DNA of 64,000 nt from Dolichospermum sp. DET69 (lineage in GTDB: Bacteria; Cyanobacteriota; Cyanobacteriia; Cyanobacteriales; Nostocaceae), in contig CP070233.1 in NCBI GenBank assembly GCA_017355425.1, positions 4,497,501 through 4,561,500 on the forward strand, written 5' to 3'. A program made the translations under genes and the position numbers. A model generated the notes under the pieces. The model did no database searches and had not been told where the DNA came from. It saw only the letters and a list, made by a program, of their open reading frames with translations. Shown here piece by piece: positions 47,007 to 56,805 of this stretch. Each line of letters opens with the position of its first letter. The first letter of the stretch is position 1.

Positions 47007-47780
47007 ATGCAGCAATCTGATTCTCGAAATCACCACGATTTTATCCGTCAACTGATAACTTTAGTCGCTATTGTCGGTTCTTTCGTGGTAAATGTAGCAT
47101 CAAATATTTTTCCCCTCAATGGACTCAGTATAGGGGCAATTTCTAATACTTTATTTAAAGATGTGCTGATTATCCCTGCTAACTATGCTTTTGTGGTGTG
47201 GGGACTGATTTATTTAGGTTTATTCGTTTTAGGAGGTTATCAATTTCTCCCCCAGAAGAAAAAGGATAAAGATTTACGTAAGATAGGATATTTACTGGTT
47301 ATTGCCTGTGTTGCTCAAAGTATTTGGGTATATTTATTTTTATCTAGACTTTTTGCCCTTTCTGTCATAGCAATGTTAGCTATTTTAGTGCCGCTGATCA
47401 TTATTTATCGTGTTTTAGGCAGTAGCAAAAAGCGTGCATCTTCCAGAAAAAAGTTATGTTTACATACTCCTGTGAGTATTTATTTGAGTTGGATTAGTGT
47501 CGCTACTGTAGTTAATGTAGCTTGCGCGCTCTATTTTCATGGTTGGAATGGTTGGGGGATTAATAGTCAGGTATGGACTATGATCATGTTGGTGGTAGCT
47601 ACAACAATTGCTACTGTGATTGTCATCAGCTATCGGGATTTTGCTTATACTGGGGTGACAATTTGGGCATTAATAGCGATCGCTATTAAACACAGTAATA
47701 TTGAAATATTGATGAATCTATCTATATTTTTGGCAGCTATACTGATGTTTATAGTGATAATTCAAAGTTGGCGTAATTAA
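47007..47780 (+). CDS. TspO/MBR-like tryptophan-rich membrane protein
   Basis: This 257-residue protein has seven or eight hydrophobic helices. Blocks that recall TspO relatives are IPANYAFVVWGLIYLGLF, CVAQSIWVYLF, VSIYLSWISVATVVNVA and DFAYTGVTIWALIAIA. It is longer than classical TspO (about 160 residues). TspO proteins bind tetrapyrroles or related ligands; that role here is inference. The gene starts 6 bases after a ferredoxin gene. GC-rich repeats follow the stop. Confidence 0.65.
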   Translation: MQQSDSRNHHDFIRQLITLVAIVGSFVVNVASNIFPLNGLSIGAISNTLFKDVLIIPANYAFVVWGLIYLGLFVLGGYQFLPQKKKDKDLRKIGYLLVIACVAQSIWVYLFLSRLFALSVIAMLAILVPLIIIYRVLGSSKKRASSRKKLCLHTPVSIYLSWISVATVVNVACALYFHGWNGWGINSQVWTMIMLVVATTIATVIVISYRDFAYTGVTIWALIAIAIKHSNIEILMNLSIFLAAILMFIVIIQSWRN

Positions 47781-47927
47781 AAATTATCATATAATCCGTA
47801 TTATGCCATTTAAGAGGTTGTTTGAAAAGTATTAGATGAAACCGATAATCTCCAAAAACCTAACCCCCCTGCCCCCCTTCCCTACGTTAGCGCAGCGTGC
47901 CGAAGGCTGGGAAAGGGGGTTTTAAAG

Positions 47928-47950
47928 CCTCTCCCCGAAGCGGGGAGAGG
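47928..47950. repeat. GC-rich hairpin repeat
   Basis: CCTCTCCCC-GAAGC-GGGGAGAGG is a perfect 9-bp stem, part of a dispersed family of CCCCTCCC palindromes (others near 17073 and 56140). It lies 148 bases after the TspO-like gene and may terminate it. The neighbouring CGTTAGCGCAGCGTGCC is also a recurrent short repeat. Confidence 0.6.
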
Positions 47951-48032
47951 TTTACAAGAGGGGTTTATTTATACATTAAAAACTTGTTCATTCATCCTCT
48001 AATACAAACATTAAAGACTAAAAATCCACTTA

Positions 48033-48383
48033 ATGGACAAAACACCAATTACACTTTATAGACAAGGAAATGCCAACTCTCCTAGAATTGATAATGTCCG
48101 CCCTAATAAAGATATAGCTTGCTATGATAAAGATGGGCAAGTGTGGGTTATGACTACTTTAGCAGATGGGGAATCAACAGGCGGAATATCAACATTTGCT
48201 AATCCAGGATATGGTAAAAATTGGTGGCAATTAGAAGCAAACACAAAAATACCAGAACAGCTAGAATTAGTTAATGACTATGATAATCATTGGCTGTGGA
48301 AACCCATTCAAGATATGCCATTGGAGGATTATCAAGAAGCATTGCAACAGATAGGCACATACTTCTCTAAAGTTAATGAATAG
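48033..48383 (+). CDS. Tse2-like ADP-ribosyltransferase toxin candidate
   Basis: This is a 116-residue protein. It starts ITLYRQGNANSPRIDNVRP and contains GGISTFANPGYGKNWWQLE, IPEQLELVNDYDNHW and MPLEDYQEALQQIG. The LYR start, the GGxSTF strand and the helix ending resemble the Tse2 group of ADP-ribosyltransferase-fold toxins. This is pattern recognition, not a search. It is followed after 31 bases by a small gene on the same strand that could encode an antitoxin or immunity partner. GC-rich repeats lie upstream, as often around accessory genes. Confidence 0.5.
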   Translation: MDKTPITLYRQGNANSPRIDNVRPNKDIACYDKDGQVWVMTTLADGESTGGISTFANPGYGKNWWQLEANTKIPEQLELVNDYDNHWLWKPIQDMPLEDYQEALQQIGTYFSKVNE

Positions 48384-48414
48384 TAGTGACAATCATCTCT
48401 AGAAGGAATTAGCT

Positions 48415-48798
48415 ATGGATTTATCATTTAAAGACATCAAATTTATGATCGAAGCTGTTGATAATTTGATGGTAAAATATCAAGAAAGAATCAATCAAAT
48501 TGAAGACTCGGATGAATATGAAGATGAAGTTTCTGATCTAGGGAATGATATAATGTTTTTATCATCACTTCGCAAAAAAATAGATGAAAGTTTAAACGAT
48601 AGCGTTAGTCCGCAATCAAATACTTCTATTTTCAAACTACTTTCTATTTCTCTTTTCAGATCCCTTTCTATTGGGACGAGAAAATATAGTAAAGAGGAAA
48701 TCACAAAACCCAAATTAAAGCACTTAGAAGCAAGAATAAAGGCGTTAACCAATCACCCCAACGGACATATAAAGTCTGGGTTTGACGAGGATAAATAG
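48415..48798 (+). CDS. small acidic protein next to the Tse2-like gene (possible antitoxin)
   Basis: This is a 127-residue frame. Residues 1-62 are helical and acidic (FKDIKFMIEAVDNLMVKY, DSDEYEDEVSDLGND, MFLSSLRKKIDES) and look like a real small protein. AGAAGGAA lies a few bases before its ATG. The last 33 residues run antisense over the 3' end of lnt (48701-48798), which suggests the original stop was lost and the tail is run-on. I recognise no family. Its place 31 bases after the toxin-like gene makes it the obvious partner candidate. Confidence 0.5.
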   Translation: MDLSFKDIKFMIEAVDNLMVKYQERINQIEDSDEYEDEVSDLGNDIMFLSSLRKKIDESLNDSVSPQSNTSIFKLLSISLFRSLSIGTRKYSKEEITKPKLKHLEARIKALTNHPNGHIKSGFDEDK

Positions 48799-50248
48799 TT
48801 TCTGCGTGGATTTGATAGGTATCATAAGCCGATTTCCAGAGAGTTTGCCCATGAGGATTAATAAATCCTGAATAACCTGTATTTGTTGCCCTCACAGCCC
48901 ATCGATCAGTTTCAATTGCCCGCATGATATCCTGGGCATGATGTTGATCTGCCATTGCAGCAGTATAATGGGCATCATTGGAAGAACTGAGAATAAATTT
49001 TCCACCCTTATTGGCTTGATAACGGAAGTTTTCCGCAAACGCAGATTCATAACAAATACCAATAATTGCCCTGCCAAAAGGGGTATCAAAAGTTTGATTA
49101 GCCTTACCCGGAACTTGATGTGCTTCTAGTGGTGATAAACGTTGAATAATTCCCCCTAAAATATTTTCAAAAGGAATATATTCTCCTAAGGGTACAAGTT
49201 TAGATTTATCGTAACGGCTGGTAATTTCTCCATTCCCAAGAACAGTAAATAAACTATTTGTATAACTACTTCCTTTTTCACCAAAAGCACCTATCCAACC
49301 TATGACACCCTTTTCTTTAATAGCAGCCAGTAAAGGAGTTTGTGATAAATCACGGGAAAAAATAGGGATAGCGGCTTCCGGGATCAGAACGGCTTGAGCA
49401 TCTTGATTAGTTAAACTTAAATATCCTTGAGTGTAACCCGTAATCGCTTGACGCAAACCTTGAGGAAGAACCTTAATTTTATTAGGAATATTTCCTTGAA
49501 TAATCCCGATTTTTAAAGCTGTGCTGGGGATGGGATTTAGGGGGTTACTGTAGAGAATGAAGCCGATAAAATGGGAAGTGATTAATAGTGTGATTGCTAG
49601 TATTAGGTAAGAGTTAACAAACCGCCCAGACGCAGAGGTTTTTGAGGTCTGTTGGGTGAGAAATTCCGCAATTAAGCCATTAAATGCCACAATTACCGCA
49701 GTGACAGTATTAGGACCAGAAAGTTGTCCTAAATGAAGAATTACGAGATTTTGCGGTGATTGAGTGTAAGCCAAAGCACTCCACCAAAGAGGACTGGCAC
49801 TCCAAAGACTTTCTAAACCACACCAAAGGGCTGTACCAATGAGGATACGTAACAAAGGGTTTCCCTTGTCTAGACGCACCATTAAAGCTGCCCAAATAGA
49901 GACTAAGATTCCACCCCAGAGGCTAATAAATGCCCAACATAATAAGGTGATAGTTAAACTGGGCAACCAAGGTACACCCAACCAATCCATAGGGTGAATA
50001 CCAGTGATCCACGATAAGGCTACTCCGTGATAACCGATACCCCAAAGCAGGGCAGGGAGCAGGGGGTGGGGGGCAGGGGGATCTGTTTTGGATGTATATT
50101 TAATAATTAGTATCCATAGGGGTACATGGGCAATCCAGGCTAAGAACCATGCACCAATAGGGGCGACGGTTGCACCCATTAACATCCCACTGATAAATGA
50201 TACTGTATAACAGGTGACAGGGCTGAAAGTCTTTTTAAATTTTGTCAT
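48701..50248 (-). CDS. lnt: apolipoprotein N-acyltransferase
   Basis: This is a 515-residue Lnt. Six or so N-terminal membrane helices (residues about 10-230) are followed by a nitrilase domain. Catalytic residues are visible as Glu in AVLIPEAAIPIF, Lys in RYDKSKLVPLGEYIPFE and Cys in IIGICYESAF. It adds the third acyl chain to lipoproteins. A C-terminal helix (WLTPLFLLLSALIWVL) ends the protein. Its 3' end overlaps a convergent small gene by 98 bases. Confidence 0.94.
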   Translation of the reverse strand: MTKFKKTFSPVTCYTVSFISGMLMGATVAPIGAWFLAWIAHVPLWILIIKYTSKTDPPAPHPLLPALLWGIGYHGVALSWITGIHPMDWLGVPWLPSLTITLLCWAFISLWGGILVSIWAALMVRLDKGNPLLRILIGTALWCGLESLWSASPLWWSALAYTQSPQNLVILHLGQLSGPNTVTAVIVAFNGLIAEFLTQQTSKTSASGRFVNSYLILAITLLITSHFIGFILYSNPLNPIPSTALKIGIIQGNIPNKIKVLPQGLRQAITGYTQGYLSLTNQDAQAVLIPEAAIPIFSRDLSQTPLLAAIKEKGVIGWIGAFGEKGSSYTNSLFTVLGNGEITSRYDKSKLVPLGEYIPFENILGGIIQRLSPLEAHQVPGKANQTFDTPFGRAIIGICYESAFAENFRYQANKGGKFILSSSNDAHYTAAMADQHHAQDIMRAIETDRWAVRATNTGYSGFINPHGQTLWKSAYDTYQIHAETIYPRQTQTLYVRWGDWLTPLFLLLSALIWVL

Positions 50249-50385
50249 GTAAAGTTGCGATCGCTAATTACTCATCAATTAATGCAGAATGATAAAAGTT
50301 TAACTACTGTTCTAGATTTATATATTACTGACATACTCTAATAATTGTTTTTTGCTACCATTTAAACACAAAGACTCAAAAATAT

Positions 50386-51018
50386 ATGATGCAAACAATA
50401 GCTGTTACTGATGCTATCACGACGATTGCTGAGGCTGAAAAAAGATTTGGGTTAAGTCGTAGTGAATCCCACGATTTTTTTACAGAATGGAATCACAAAC
50501 TACCTGAAATCAATTCTGATGACCAGACTAACTTAGAAATTTTATGGAAACGTTATATTTATCATCGCTCTGGTGGACATCTATTAGAAGCTACAGTAAT
50601 GTTATTACTGGTTTCTCCATTACTAACCGTCGCTGGTTTGTATGATCCACCCTTTTGGATTAAAGCTGAAGAATCAGTCCAGATAATAATCGCTGATAGT
50701 GAAGAAACTCTACAAGGTAGAATAGATATTTTAATATTACGCGATCAGTTATGGATAATTGTTTTAGAGTCCAAAAAAACTATGTTATCTGTGTGGTCAG
50801 CATTACCACAGACTCTAGCTTATCTTATGGCTAATCCTCATCGAAATTATCCCATGTTTGGAATGTTAACTAATGGTGATGATATTGTTTTTGTAAAAAT
50901 AGAAAATCAAAAATATGGAATTTCTAGAGTATTTGCACCTTTAACTGCCCAAGGTGAATTAGAAATTGCTTGTAGAGTTCTACGTAAGATAGCAGAAATT
51001 TGTAAACAGAGTATCTAA
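50386..51018 (+). CDS. restriction endonuclease-like protein (type I R-subunit N-terminal type)
   Basis: This 210-residue protein has a PD-(D/E)XK-type core in GRIDILILRDQLWIIVLESKK, with Asp and the ExK pair. Around it are AYLMANPHRNYPMFGMLTNGDD and DIVFVKIENQKYGIS. This matches small cyanobacterial proteins labelled restriction endonuclease subunit R, which lack helicase and specificity parts. No modification methylase is adjacent. It may be a stand-alone nuclease or defence protein; activity is untested. Confidence 0.68.
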   Translation: MMQTIAVTDAITTIAEAEKRFGLSRSESHDFFTEWNHKLPEINSDDQTNLEILWKRYIYHRSGGHLLEATVMLLLVSPLLTVAGLYDPPFWIKAEESVQIIIADSEETLQGRIDILILRDQLWIIVLESKKTMLSVWSALPQTLAYLMANPHRNYPMFGMLTNGDDIVFVKIENQKYGISRVFAPLTAQGELEIACRVLRKIAEICKQSI

Positions 51019-51060
51019 ACACTGATACAGGCAGGATGCCTGTACCACAATGGTAATAAT

Positions 51061-53751
51061 TTACCCCTCTGCTTCTTCTAGTTCACCATTATCACCTGTG
51101 TCAGGGGGAACAATTGCCACTCCGGTAATGGCATCATCTTCGTCTAGACGTTGGACTCTGACTCCAGTGGCTGATCTTGATTGGATAGAAATTGCATTCA
51201 CCGCTTGACGAATAATGATACCGCGATTGGTGGCCATCATGATTTCTTCGTCGCTGTTGACAATTCGCAAGGTGGCTAATTTGTCTTTGGTCTTGCGGTT
51301 TTTGAATTTGGTAGCCATTAAACCTTGACCGGCACGGTTTTGCAGTCGGAATTGGGAAACAGGAACACGTTTACCATAACCAGCCATTGTAATGACTAAT
51401 ACCCAAGGTCCCGTACTGTTGGCATTGCCGACTTCAACGATTTCTTCGGCATTTTCGATTTCCGCAATTTCTGCGGTTTCTACGATTTCTGTGGTTTCTT
51501 CAAGTTCTGCGGTTTCCGCAATTTCTGCGGTTTCTACAATTTCTGTGGTTTCTTCAAGTTCTGCGGTTTCTTCTATTTCCCCTTCTATGACAATATCCAA
51601 GGTATCGAGAATAGCCGCAGGCAAGATATCCATGCCTATGAGTTCATCTTTACCCTTGAGTTTCATGGATTTCACACCACGAGTTGCTCTACCCAGGGGA
51701 CGCAGTTGGGAGTGAGTACAGCGGAAGTGAATGGCCATACCTTGACGAGAACCAATGATGATGCTGTCTTCTACTCTAGCTCTTCTCACCCAGCGCAGTT
51801 GGTCGCCTTCTTCTAAAGATATGGCAATTAATCCGTTGGCGCGAATATGGCTAAATGCTTCTAAGACGGTTTTTTTGATGTTACCGCCTTTGGTGAGCAT
51901 AACGAGATATTCCTCGCTGCTAAATTCGTCTACGGGGACAATGGAAGTAATTTTCTCTTCTTTGGGAATAGGCAACATTTGCACAATCGGTGTGCCGCGA
52001 CTGGTGCGAGAACTCACGGGAATTTGATATGCTCTGAGACAGTAAACGACTCCGCGATCGCTAAAGAATAAGATACTATCGTGATCACAGCAGGTTAGGA
52101 AATGCTCAATGGTATCATCATCTTTGACTTTAGCCCCGGCTTTGCCTCTAGTAGCCCGGCTTTGGGATTCAAAGGTGTTAACGGGCATCCGTTTGATGTA
52201 ACCTTGTTCAGTGACCAGAATAATTGCTTTTTCATTGGCAATTAAGTCAATATCATCTATGTCTCCTTCCCCATGGGTAATTACTGTGCGTCGGGGTGTG
52301 GCAAAGCTGGTTTTGATTTGGCTGATTTCGGTTTGAATGATTTCTAGCACCCGTTCCCGGTTAGCTAAAATATCCAATAAGTCGGTAATTTTAACTTGTA
52401 AGTCGTCATGTTCGAGGCGAATTTTATCGGCTTCTAAGGCCGTTAATCGGCGTAGCTGCATTTGCAGAATTGCGTCTGCTTGCACTTCCGACAGTCCATA
52501 GGTGGTAATTAACTCACCTTTGGCTGTGGGTGCATCTGGTGCATGACGAATTAAAACAATAATTGAATCTAATCGTGATAGGGCAATTAATAATCCCTGT
52601 AAGAGGTGATCTCGTTCCTGTGCCTTGCGAAGTTCGTAGCGAGTCCGGCGTTCAATGGAGAGAATACGGAAATCTAGGAAAACACTGAGGAATTGTTTGA
52701 GACGGAGGGTTTGGGGTTCACTGTTGACTAATGCCAACATATTCGCCCCAAAGTTAGACTGTAAAGGGGTTTGTTTATAAAGGTTGTTTAAAACGACCCG
52801 GGGATAGGCATCACGTTTTAATTCTATAACGATTCTCATGCCGTCGCGATCGCTCTCGTCCCGAATATCGGAAATACCATCAATGCGTTTATCATTCACC
52901 AACTCGGCAATTTTTTCAATTAAGGCCGCTTTGTTGGTTTGGTAAGGCAATTCGGTGATGATAATTGCTTCCTTGTCTGGACGGTTGCGTTGTTGAAGGG
53001 TTTCAATATTGGCAACACCGCGCATGGTAATGGAACCCCGTCCAGTGGTGTAAGCATCTTTAATGCCACTGACTCCCAAAATCTGCGCCCCAGTTGGGAA
53101 GTCGGGTCCGTGAATATGCTGCATTAACTGAAGATCAGTTATTTCGGGATTGTGAATCAGGGCCACTAACCCATCAATCAATTCTCCCAAGTTGTGAGGA
53201 GGAATATTTGTGGCCATTCCCACTGCAATTCCTGAAGAACCATTCAGGAGAAGTTGGGGAATGCGGGAAGGTAAAACTGTGGGTTCTTGTTGAGAACCAT
53301 CGAAGTTATCGGCAAAGTCTACGGTTTCGGCTTCAATATCTTGGAGGAGGGCTACACTGGTTAGGGCGTGTAGACGACATTCTGTGTACCGCATTGCCGC
53401 CGGCGGATCATTGTCTACTGAACCAAAGTTACCATGTCCACTGATGAGAGGTGATCGCATGGAGAAATCCTGCGCCATCCGCACCAAAGCATCATATATT
53501 GACGTGTCACCGTGAGGGTGATATTTACCCAATACGTCCCCGACTACACGGGCGCACTTTCTAAAGGGGCGATCATGTAGTAAACCCAGTTCGTGCATGG
53601 CATAGAGGATGCGACGATGCACAGGTTTAAGACCATCCCTAGCATCTGGCAGCGCCCGACCTACAATGACGCTCATGGCGTATTCTAGATAAGATCGCGA
53701 CATTTCACCTCGCAAATCCGTCGGGATAATCCTCTCCTGTGAGGTTGTCAT
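51061..53751 (-). CDS. gyrA: DNA gyrase subunit A with acidic repeat insertion
   Basis: This is an 896-residue GyrA. The N-terminal breakage-reunion domain has [20 protein letters not shown] and the catalytic Tyr in [10 protein letters not shown]. The C-terminal pinwheel contains the GyrA box QNRAGQG, which supports gyrase rather than ParC. Between blades, at residues about 722-778, an acidic segment made of repeated [13 protein letters not shown] units is inserted; it is absent from most GyrA proteins. The ATG at 53751 is preceded by GGAG; an in-frame TTG lies three codons upstream. With GyrB it introduces negative supercoils. Confidence 0.95.
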   Translation of the reverse strand: MTTSQERIIPTDLRGEMSRSYLEYAMSVIVGRALPDARDGLKPVHRRILYAMHELGLLHDRPFRKCARVVGDVLGKYHPHGDTSIYDALVRMAQDFSMRSPLISGHGNFGSVDNDPPAAMRYTECRLHALTSVALLQDIEAETVDFADNFDGSQQEPTVLPSRIPQLLLNGSSGIAVGMATNIPPHNLGELIDGLVALIHNPEITDLQLMQHIHGPDFPTGAQILGVSGIKDAYTTGRGSITMRGVANIETLQQRNRPDKEAIIITELPYQTNKAALIEKIAELVNDKRIDGISDIRDESDRDGMRIVIELKRDAYPRVVLNNLYKQTPLQSNFGANMLALVNSEPQTLRLKQFLSVFLDFRILSIERRTRYELRKAQERDHLLQGLLIALSRLDSIIVLIRHAPDAPTAKGELITTYGLSEVQADAILQMQLRRLTALEADKIRLEHDDLQVKITDLLDILANRERVLEIIQTEISQIKTSFATPRRTVITHGEGDIDDIDLIANEKAIILVTEQGYIKRMPVNTFESQSRATRGKAGAKVKDDDTIEHFLTCCDHDSILFFSDRGVVYCLRAYQIPVSSRTSRGTPIVQMLPIPKEEKITSIVPVDEFSSEEYLVMLTKGGNIKKTVLEAFSHIRANGLIAISLEEGDQLRWVRRARVEDSIIIGSRQGMAIHFRCTHSQLRPLGRATRGVKSMKLKGKDELIGMDILPAAILDTLDIVIEGEIEETAELEETTEIVETAEIAETAELEETTEIVETAEIAEIENAEEIVEVGNANSTGPWVLVITMAGYGKRVPVSQFRLQNRAGQGLMATKFKNRKTKDKLATLRIVNSDEEIMMATNRGIIIRQAVNAISIQSRSATGVRVQRLDEDDAITGVAIVPPDTGDNGELEEAEG
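51471..51578 (-). repeat. two tandem 54-bp coding repeats in gyrA
   Basis: Two direct 54-bp units (starting CTGCGGTTTCTACGATTTC at 51471 and CTGCGGTTTCTACAATTTC at 51525) encode the acidic [12 protein letters not shown]-type insertion. They differ at a few bases only, so the duplication is recent. Confidence 0.85.
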
Positions 53752-54039
53752 AAACTCCAAAACTCCAAAAAATGTAGATTTTAGCTTTCAACTTGACAAA
53801 AGACAAAATTATGTCAAATTAACTTTGAATAGTTGTCATATTTTGCTTCAATTCTAACATATTGTCACCCAATTAGCAAAATACCATGCAATCTCCCAAA
53901 ATACTCAGTAAGTCAGCTTACACCGATTTTTAGCTCAATTAACTACCTTGAACAAAGTTTCGCGCAAAGAGACAAAGTAGCAAAGGCATAAAGATAGAAA
54001 AGATCAAAAATCTCGTCGCATATTTATAAAAAAATGTTG

Positions 54040-54702
54040 TTAATTACTAGAGGATATTTTATCTAAAAAAGTTTTAGTAATACTATCTTCTGTCCTATTA
54101 TAAATATAGGTTTCTGGCTGTTTGATTTTTGCAGTTTTAAAAGTTTTTTCCGCACGATTCCACAAATCTACATCCTCTCCATAAGTAATATAATTAAATC
54201 CCTTTAATTCAAAAAATATGTGTCTTTTCCCAAAAAATGTTCCACCAGCAATACACTCTCTAATACTAATTACTTGATCGGGTTGAAAATAATCAGCAAC
54301 GAAAAATTCTTCTTTAATTTCCCATCCACCTTCAATCAAGTCAATTTCCGGATGACATTTCATAAATTCTATTCGTGATTCTAGATGATTAGGTTTATAT
54401 GTATCATCACTGTCAATAAATGTGATATAACTGCCGAAGGATGCTTGAATACCTGCATTTCTGGCATAAGCCAATTTACGATTTTGATGTTTAAGATAAC
54501 GAATATTATTAAATTTTTGTAAGTAACCATTGACAATTTCAAAAGTATTATCTTGGCTACCATCGTCAACTATGACTAATTCAAAATCCTGAAAGGTTTG
54601 TTGCAATACACTATTTATGCAATCGGTTAAGTATTTTGCCCGATTGTAGGTAGATAGCACAATGGAGATCGTGGGTTTTGGAAAAAAATTTATACTAGGC
54701 AT
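54040..54702 (-). CDS. family 2 glycosyltransferase
   Basis: This is a 220-residue GT-A-type glycosyltransferase: ISIVLSTYNRAKYLTDCI, FELVIVDDGSQDNT and the metal-binding FIDSDDTYKPNHLE. A later Gly/Asp-rich segment (YGEDVDLWNRAEK) matches the acceptor side. It is short for the family and has no membrane helix. It lies divergent to another GT2 gene, 104 bases apart, so they may serve one surface-glycan pathway. Donor and acceptor are unknown. Confidence 0.88.
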   Translation of the reverse strand: MPSINFFPKPTISIVLSTYNRAKYLTDCINSVLQQTFQDFELVIVDDGSQDNTFEIVNGYLQKFNNIRYLKHQNRKLAYARNAGIQASFGSYITFIDSDDTYKPNHLESRIEFMKCHPEIDLIEGGWEIKEEFFVADYFQPDQVISIRECIAGGTFFGKRHIFFELKGFNYITYGEDVDLWNRAEKTFKTAKIKQPETYIYNRTEDSITKTFLDKISSSN

Positions 54703-54806
54703 TTACTGAAATAGAACAAAGTTTTCTGAAATTAGGTATAACTTGCATATTATACGTTATTTATGGATTAGTATAAAAAACATACGTTTTTTCAACATCC
54801 TTCAAC

Positions 54807-55784
54807 ATGATTAATCAAAATCAGCTTATTCAGCGAGAGTTAAATCAGGACATAAGAAGTACAGAATTATATCCTAAAATTACAGTTGTTATGCCAGTAT
54901 ACAATAGTGAAAAATATCTTGACACAGCCATAAAAAGTATTTTAAATCAAACTTTTACGAATTTTGAATTTATCATTGTAGATGATGCTTCAACAGATAG
55001 CAGCGTAGAAATTATCAATTCTTATCAAGATCAACGGATTAAATTAATTCAAAATAATGTCAATCAAGGGATTCCAATCAGTAGAAATAAATCTTTAGCA
55101 GCATCATCAGGTGAATACATTGCTATTCTAGATAGTGATGATTATGCTTATCCATCTAGGTTAGCAGAACAGCTTGAGTTTATGGAAAACAACCCAGACT
55201 TTGGTATGGTTGGTTCTTGGGTGGAATTAATGGATGAAAATGGTGATTTGACTGGTGAAGTATGGAATGAAGAAGAACCTAATCAAAAAATTCCCTGTAG
55301 GTTGCTATTCCATAACTATTTTGCTCAGTCAGCGGTTTTTCTCAGAAGAAGTGCTTTAGATGCGGTGGAAATCAATGGAGAGTTTTACAGAAAAGATTAT
55401 CCCAATGCTCAAGATTACGATCTATGGGTAAGAATATCCAGAAAATTCAAAGTTTGGAATCTGCCCAAAGTTTTGATTAAGTACCGTGTACATTCTAATT
55501 GTATAAGTCTCAAAGCAGCAAATTTAGTTGAAAGCTTGACCTGTAAAATAGTTACTGATCAAATTAATCAGTTAGGTATTCAACCTACGGCTAAAGAATT
55601 AGCATTACATAGACAGATAGGAGCATACGATCCAAAAGAAATTGATCCATCTATAGAGTACATGAAAGAAGTAGCAAATTGGTTGACCATGCTCAGAAAT
55701 GCTAATCACAAAATTGGGTTATATGATCATCATCACTTTAATCAAGTTCTAGACGATTTACGATTAAAGAATCTCCGCGTCTAA
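54807..55784 (+). CDS. family 2 glycosyltransferase
   Basis: This is a 325-residue GT2 enzyme: ITVVMPVYNSEKYLDTAI, FEFIIVDDASTDSSVE, the DxD motif in IAILDSDDYAYPSRL and the acceptor-site block NAQDYDLWVRISRKF. The last 90 residues are helical. It faces away from the 54040-54702 glycosyltransferase and shares its promoter region. No polymerase or flippase gene is near. A role in polysaccharide or glycolipid synthesis is inferred. Confidence 0.9.
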   Translation: MINQNQLIQRELNQDIRSTELYPKITVVMPVYNSEKYLDTAIKSILNQTFTNFEFIIVDDASTDSSVEIINSYQDQRIKLIQNNVNQGIPISRNKSLAASSGEYIAILDSDDYAYPSRLAEQLEFMENNPDFGMVGSWVELMDENGDLTGEVWNEEEPNQKIPCRLLFHNYFAQSAVFLRRSALDAVEINGEFYRKDYPNAQDYDLWVRISRKFKVWNLPKVLIKYRVHSNCISLKAANLVESLTCKIVTDQINQLGIQPTAKELALHRQIGAYDPKEIDPSIEYMKEVANWLTMLRNANHKIGLYDHHHFNQVLDDLRLKNLRV

Positions 55785-55814
55785 AGACTCCGAGAATGTC
55801 AATTGGATAATTTT

Positions 55815-56086
55815 TAAGTAGGTAGGCATAATTAAATATAATATGGGCAGGCTAGAAGCCCACATGAGGAAAAGACTCGGGGGACAAGGCAGACAAGGTG
55901 ACAAGGGAGAAAACACGTATAAAGGAATGTATGATCAGTAAAAAAGTAAACCGTAGTCCGAGTATTTTGTGGATAAAATCCTCCTTGTCTACTATCCTTC
56001 CTTCTCTTCCTGGTCTTGCCTTTACGGGGTGGGCTTGGTGGACTTCCAAGAGTTAACAATATTATTTTGATATTATTTCAGCCCAT
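55815..56086 (-). repeat. 272-bp inverted repeat, copy 1
   Basis: Nearly identical to the inverse of 62074-62345, with the same length. It runs from TAAGTAGGTAGGCATAATTA to TATTATTTCAGCCCAT. Differences cluster in a short patch near 56041-56053. Each copy contains a 75-codon open frame, but the pattern of substitutions and the low-complexity translation do not look like a protein. It is taken as a non-autonomous mobile or structural repeat. Confidence 0.85.
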
Positions 56087-56090
56087 CTAC

Positions 56091-56200
56091 ATTACAGCAA
56101 TTCCGGGTGTTATGAGGTACAAGAACCCCACCCCCAACCCCCTCCCCGCAAGCGATGAGGGGGCTAAGATGTACCTCATAAGAGCGGAAACCGCTGTAAT
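56091..56200. repeat. palindromic repeat with ATTACAGC/GCTGTAAT ends
   Basis: A 110-bp element with inverted ends ATTACAGC...TTATGAGGTACA and TGTACCTCATAA...GCTGTAAT. The interior holds CCCACCCCCAACCCCCTCC. It has no coding capacity and is MITE-like. Confidence 0.55.
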
Positions 56201-56259
56201 AAGCTAAAAAACATTTAATTTACCAATACCTTAGCCAAATCAAAAAATTCCTTGATTCG

Positions 56260-56347
56260 TAGGTTGGCTTGAGTCCCGTCCACGCAGTGTATCGTAAGGC
56301 ACAATCCGACAAATAGGTTGGGTTTCTCTTCGTTCAACCTAACCTAC
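56260..56347. repeat. dispersed repeat with GTAGGTTGG/CAACCTAACCTAC ends
   Basis: An 88-bp palindromic repeat of a kind common in cyanobacterial intergenic DNA. GTAGGTTGGCTTGAG at the left pairs loosely with CAACCTAACCTAC at the right. Confidence 0.5.
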
Positions 56348-56805
56348 AAAAAAATGGCGAAGGTATTGATTTACACAATCGAATTAAACATAACTCTTGT
56401 GGGGTGGGCATCTTGCCCGCCCAGCTTATGCAACTTAAATGTTGATTAGCTTATTCTGATACTTTTAACCGAGACATTACCCGACATCTGAGATATCGTG
56501 AATATCTAGTATAACATCACCAATTTAGTCGGTGAAGGTGGTATCCCACATTGCCTTAGAACATAATTCCAAGGCTCTTGATTGTCTATCAACGAGTTCA
56601 ATACCCAAATTTTCTCTAGAACTACCAAGTTTTCTAATGAAAGGTTTATTTTCTTTGTAGCCATTCAAGTCTATTCGGAACTATTACAGTTACTCAAAAT
56701 ATTTATTGACTTTAAATTAACTACAAAACTCTCGTATATATTTAATATTATGAACCTATTGTCGGGAAATGTCAATAGATGTCTGAAGATTTGATGTCCT
56801 ATTCT
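56348..56805. other. 458-base intergenic stretch, no recognised gene
   Basis: It begins with a GGGGTGGGCATCTTGCCCGCCC palindrome (56400-56421; the same family as 5188 and 42121). The rest, about 56450-56800, is AT-rich with no convincing start, ribosome site or family match on either strand. Short open frames are present but look like chance. It could be decayed coding DNA. Confidence 0.4.

Noticed and set aside
51061-53751. ParC (topoisomerase IV) instead of GyrA
   Set aside because: The GyrA box QNRAGQG and full pinwheel domain are present.
55832-56059. A 75-codon frame found in both 272-bp repeats
   Set aside because: The identity reflects the repeat as a whole; the translation is low-complexity and there is no ribosome site.
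56582-56794. A 70-codon plus-strand frame
   Set aside because: No family match, no ribosome site and an AT-rich composition; it could be decayed DNA.
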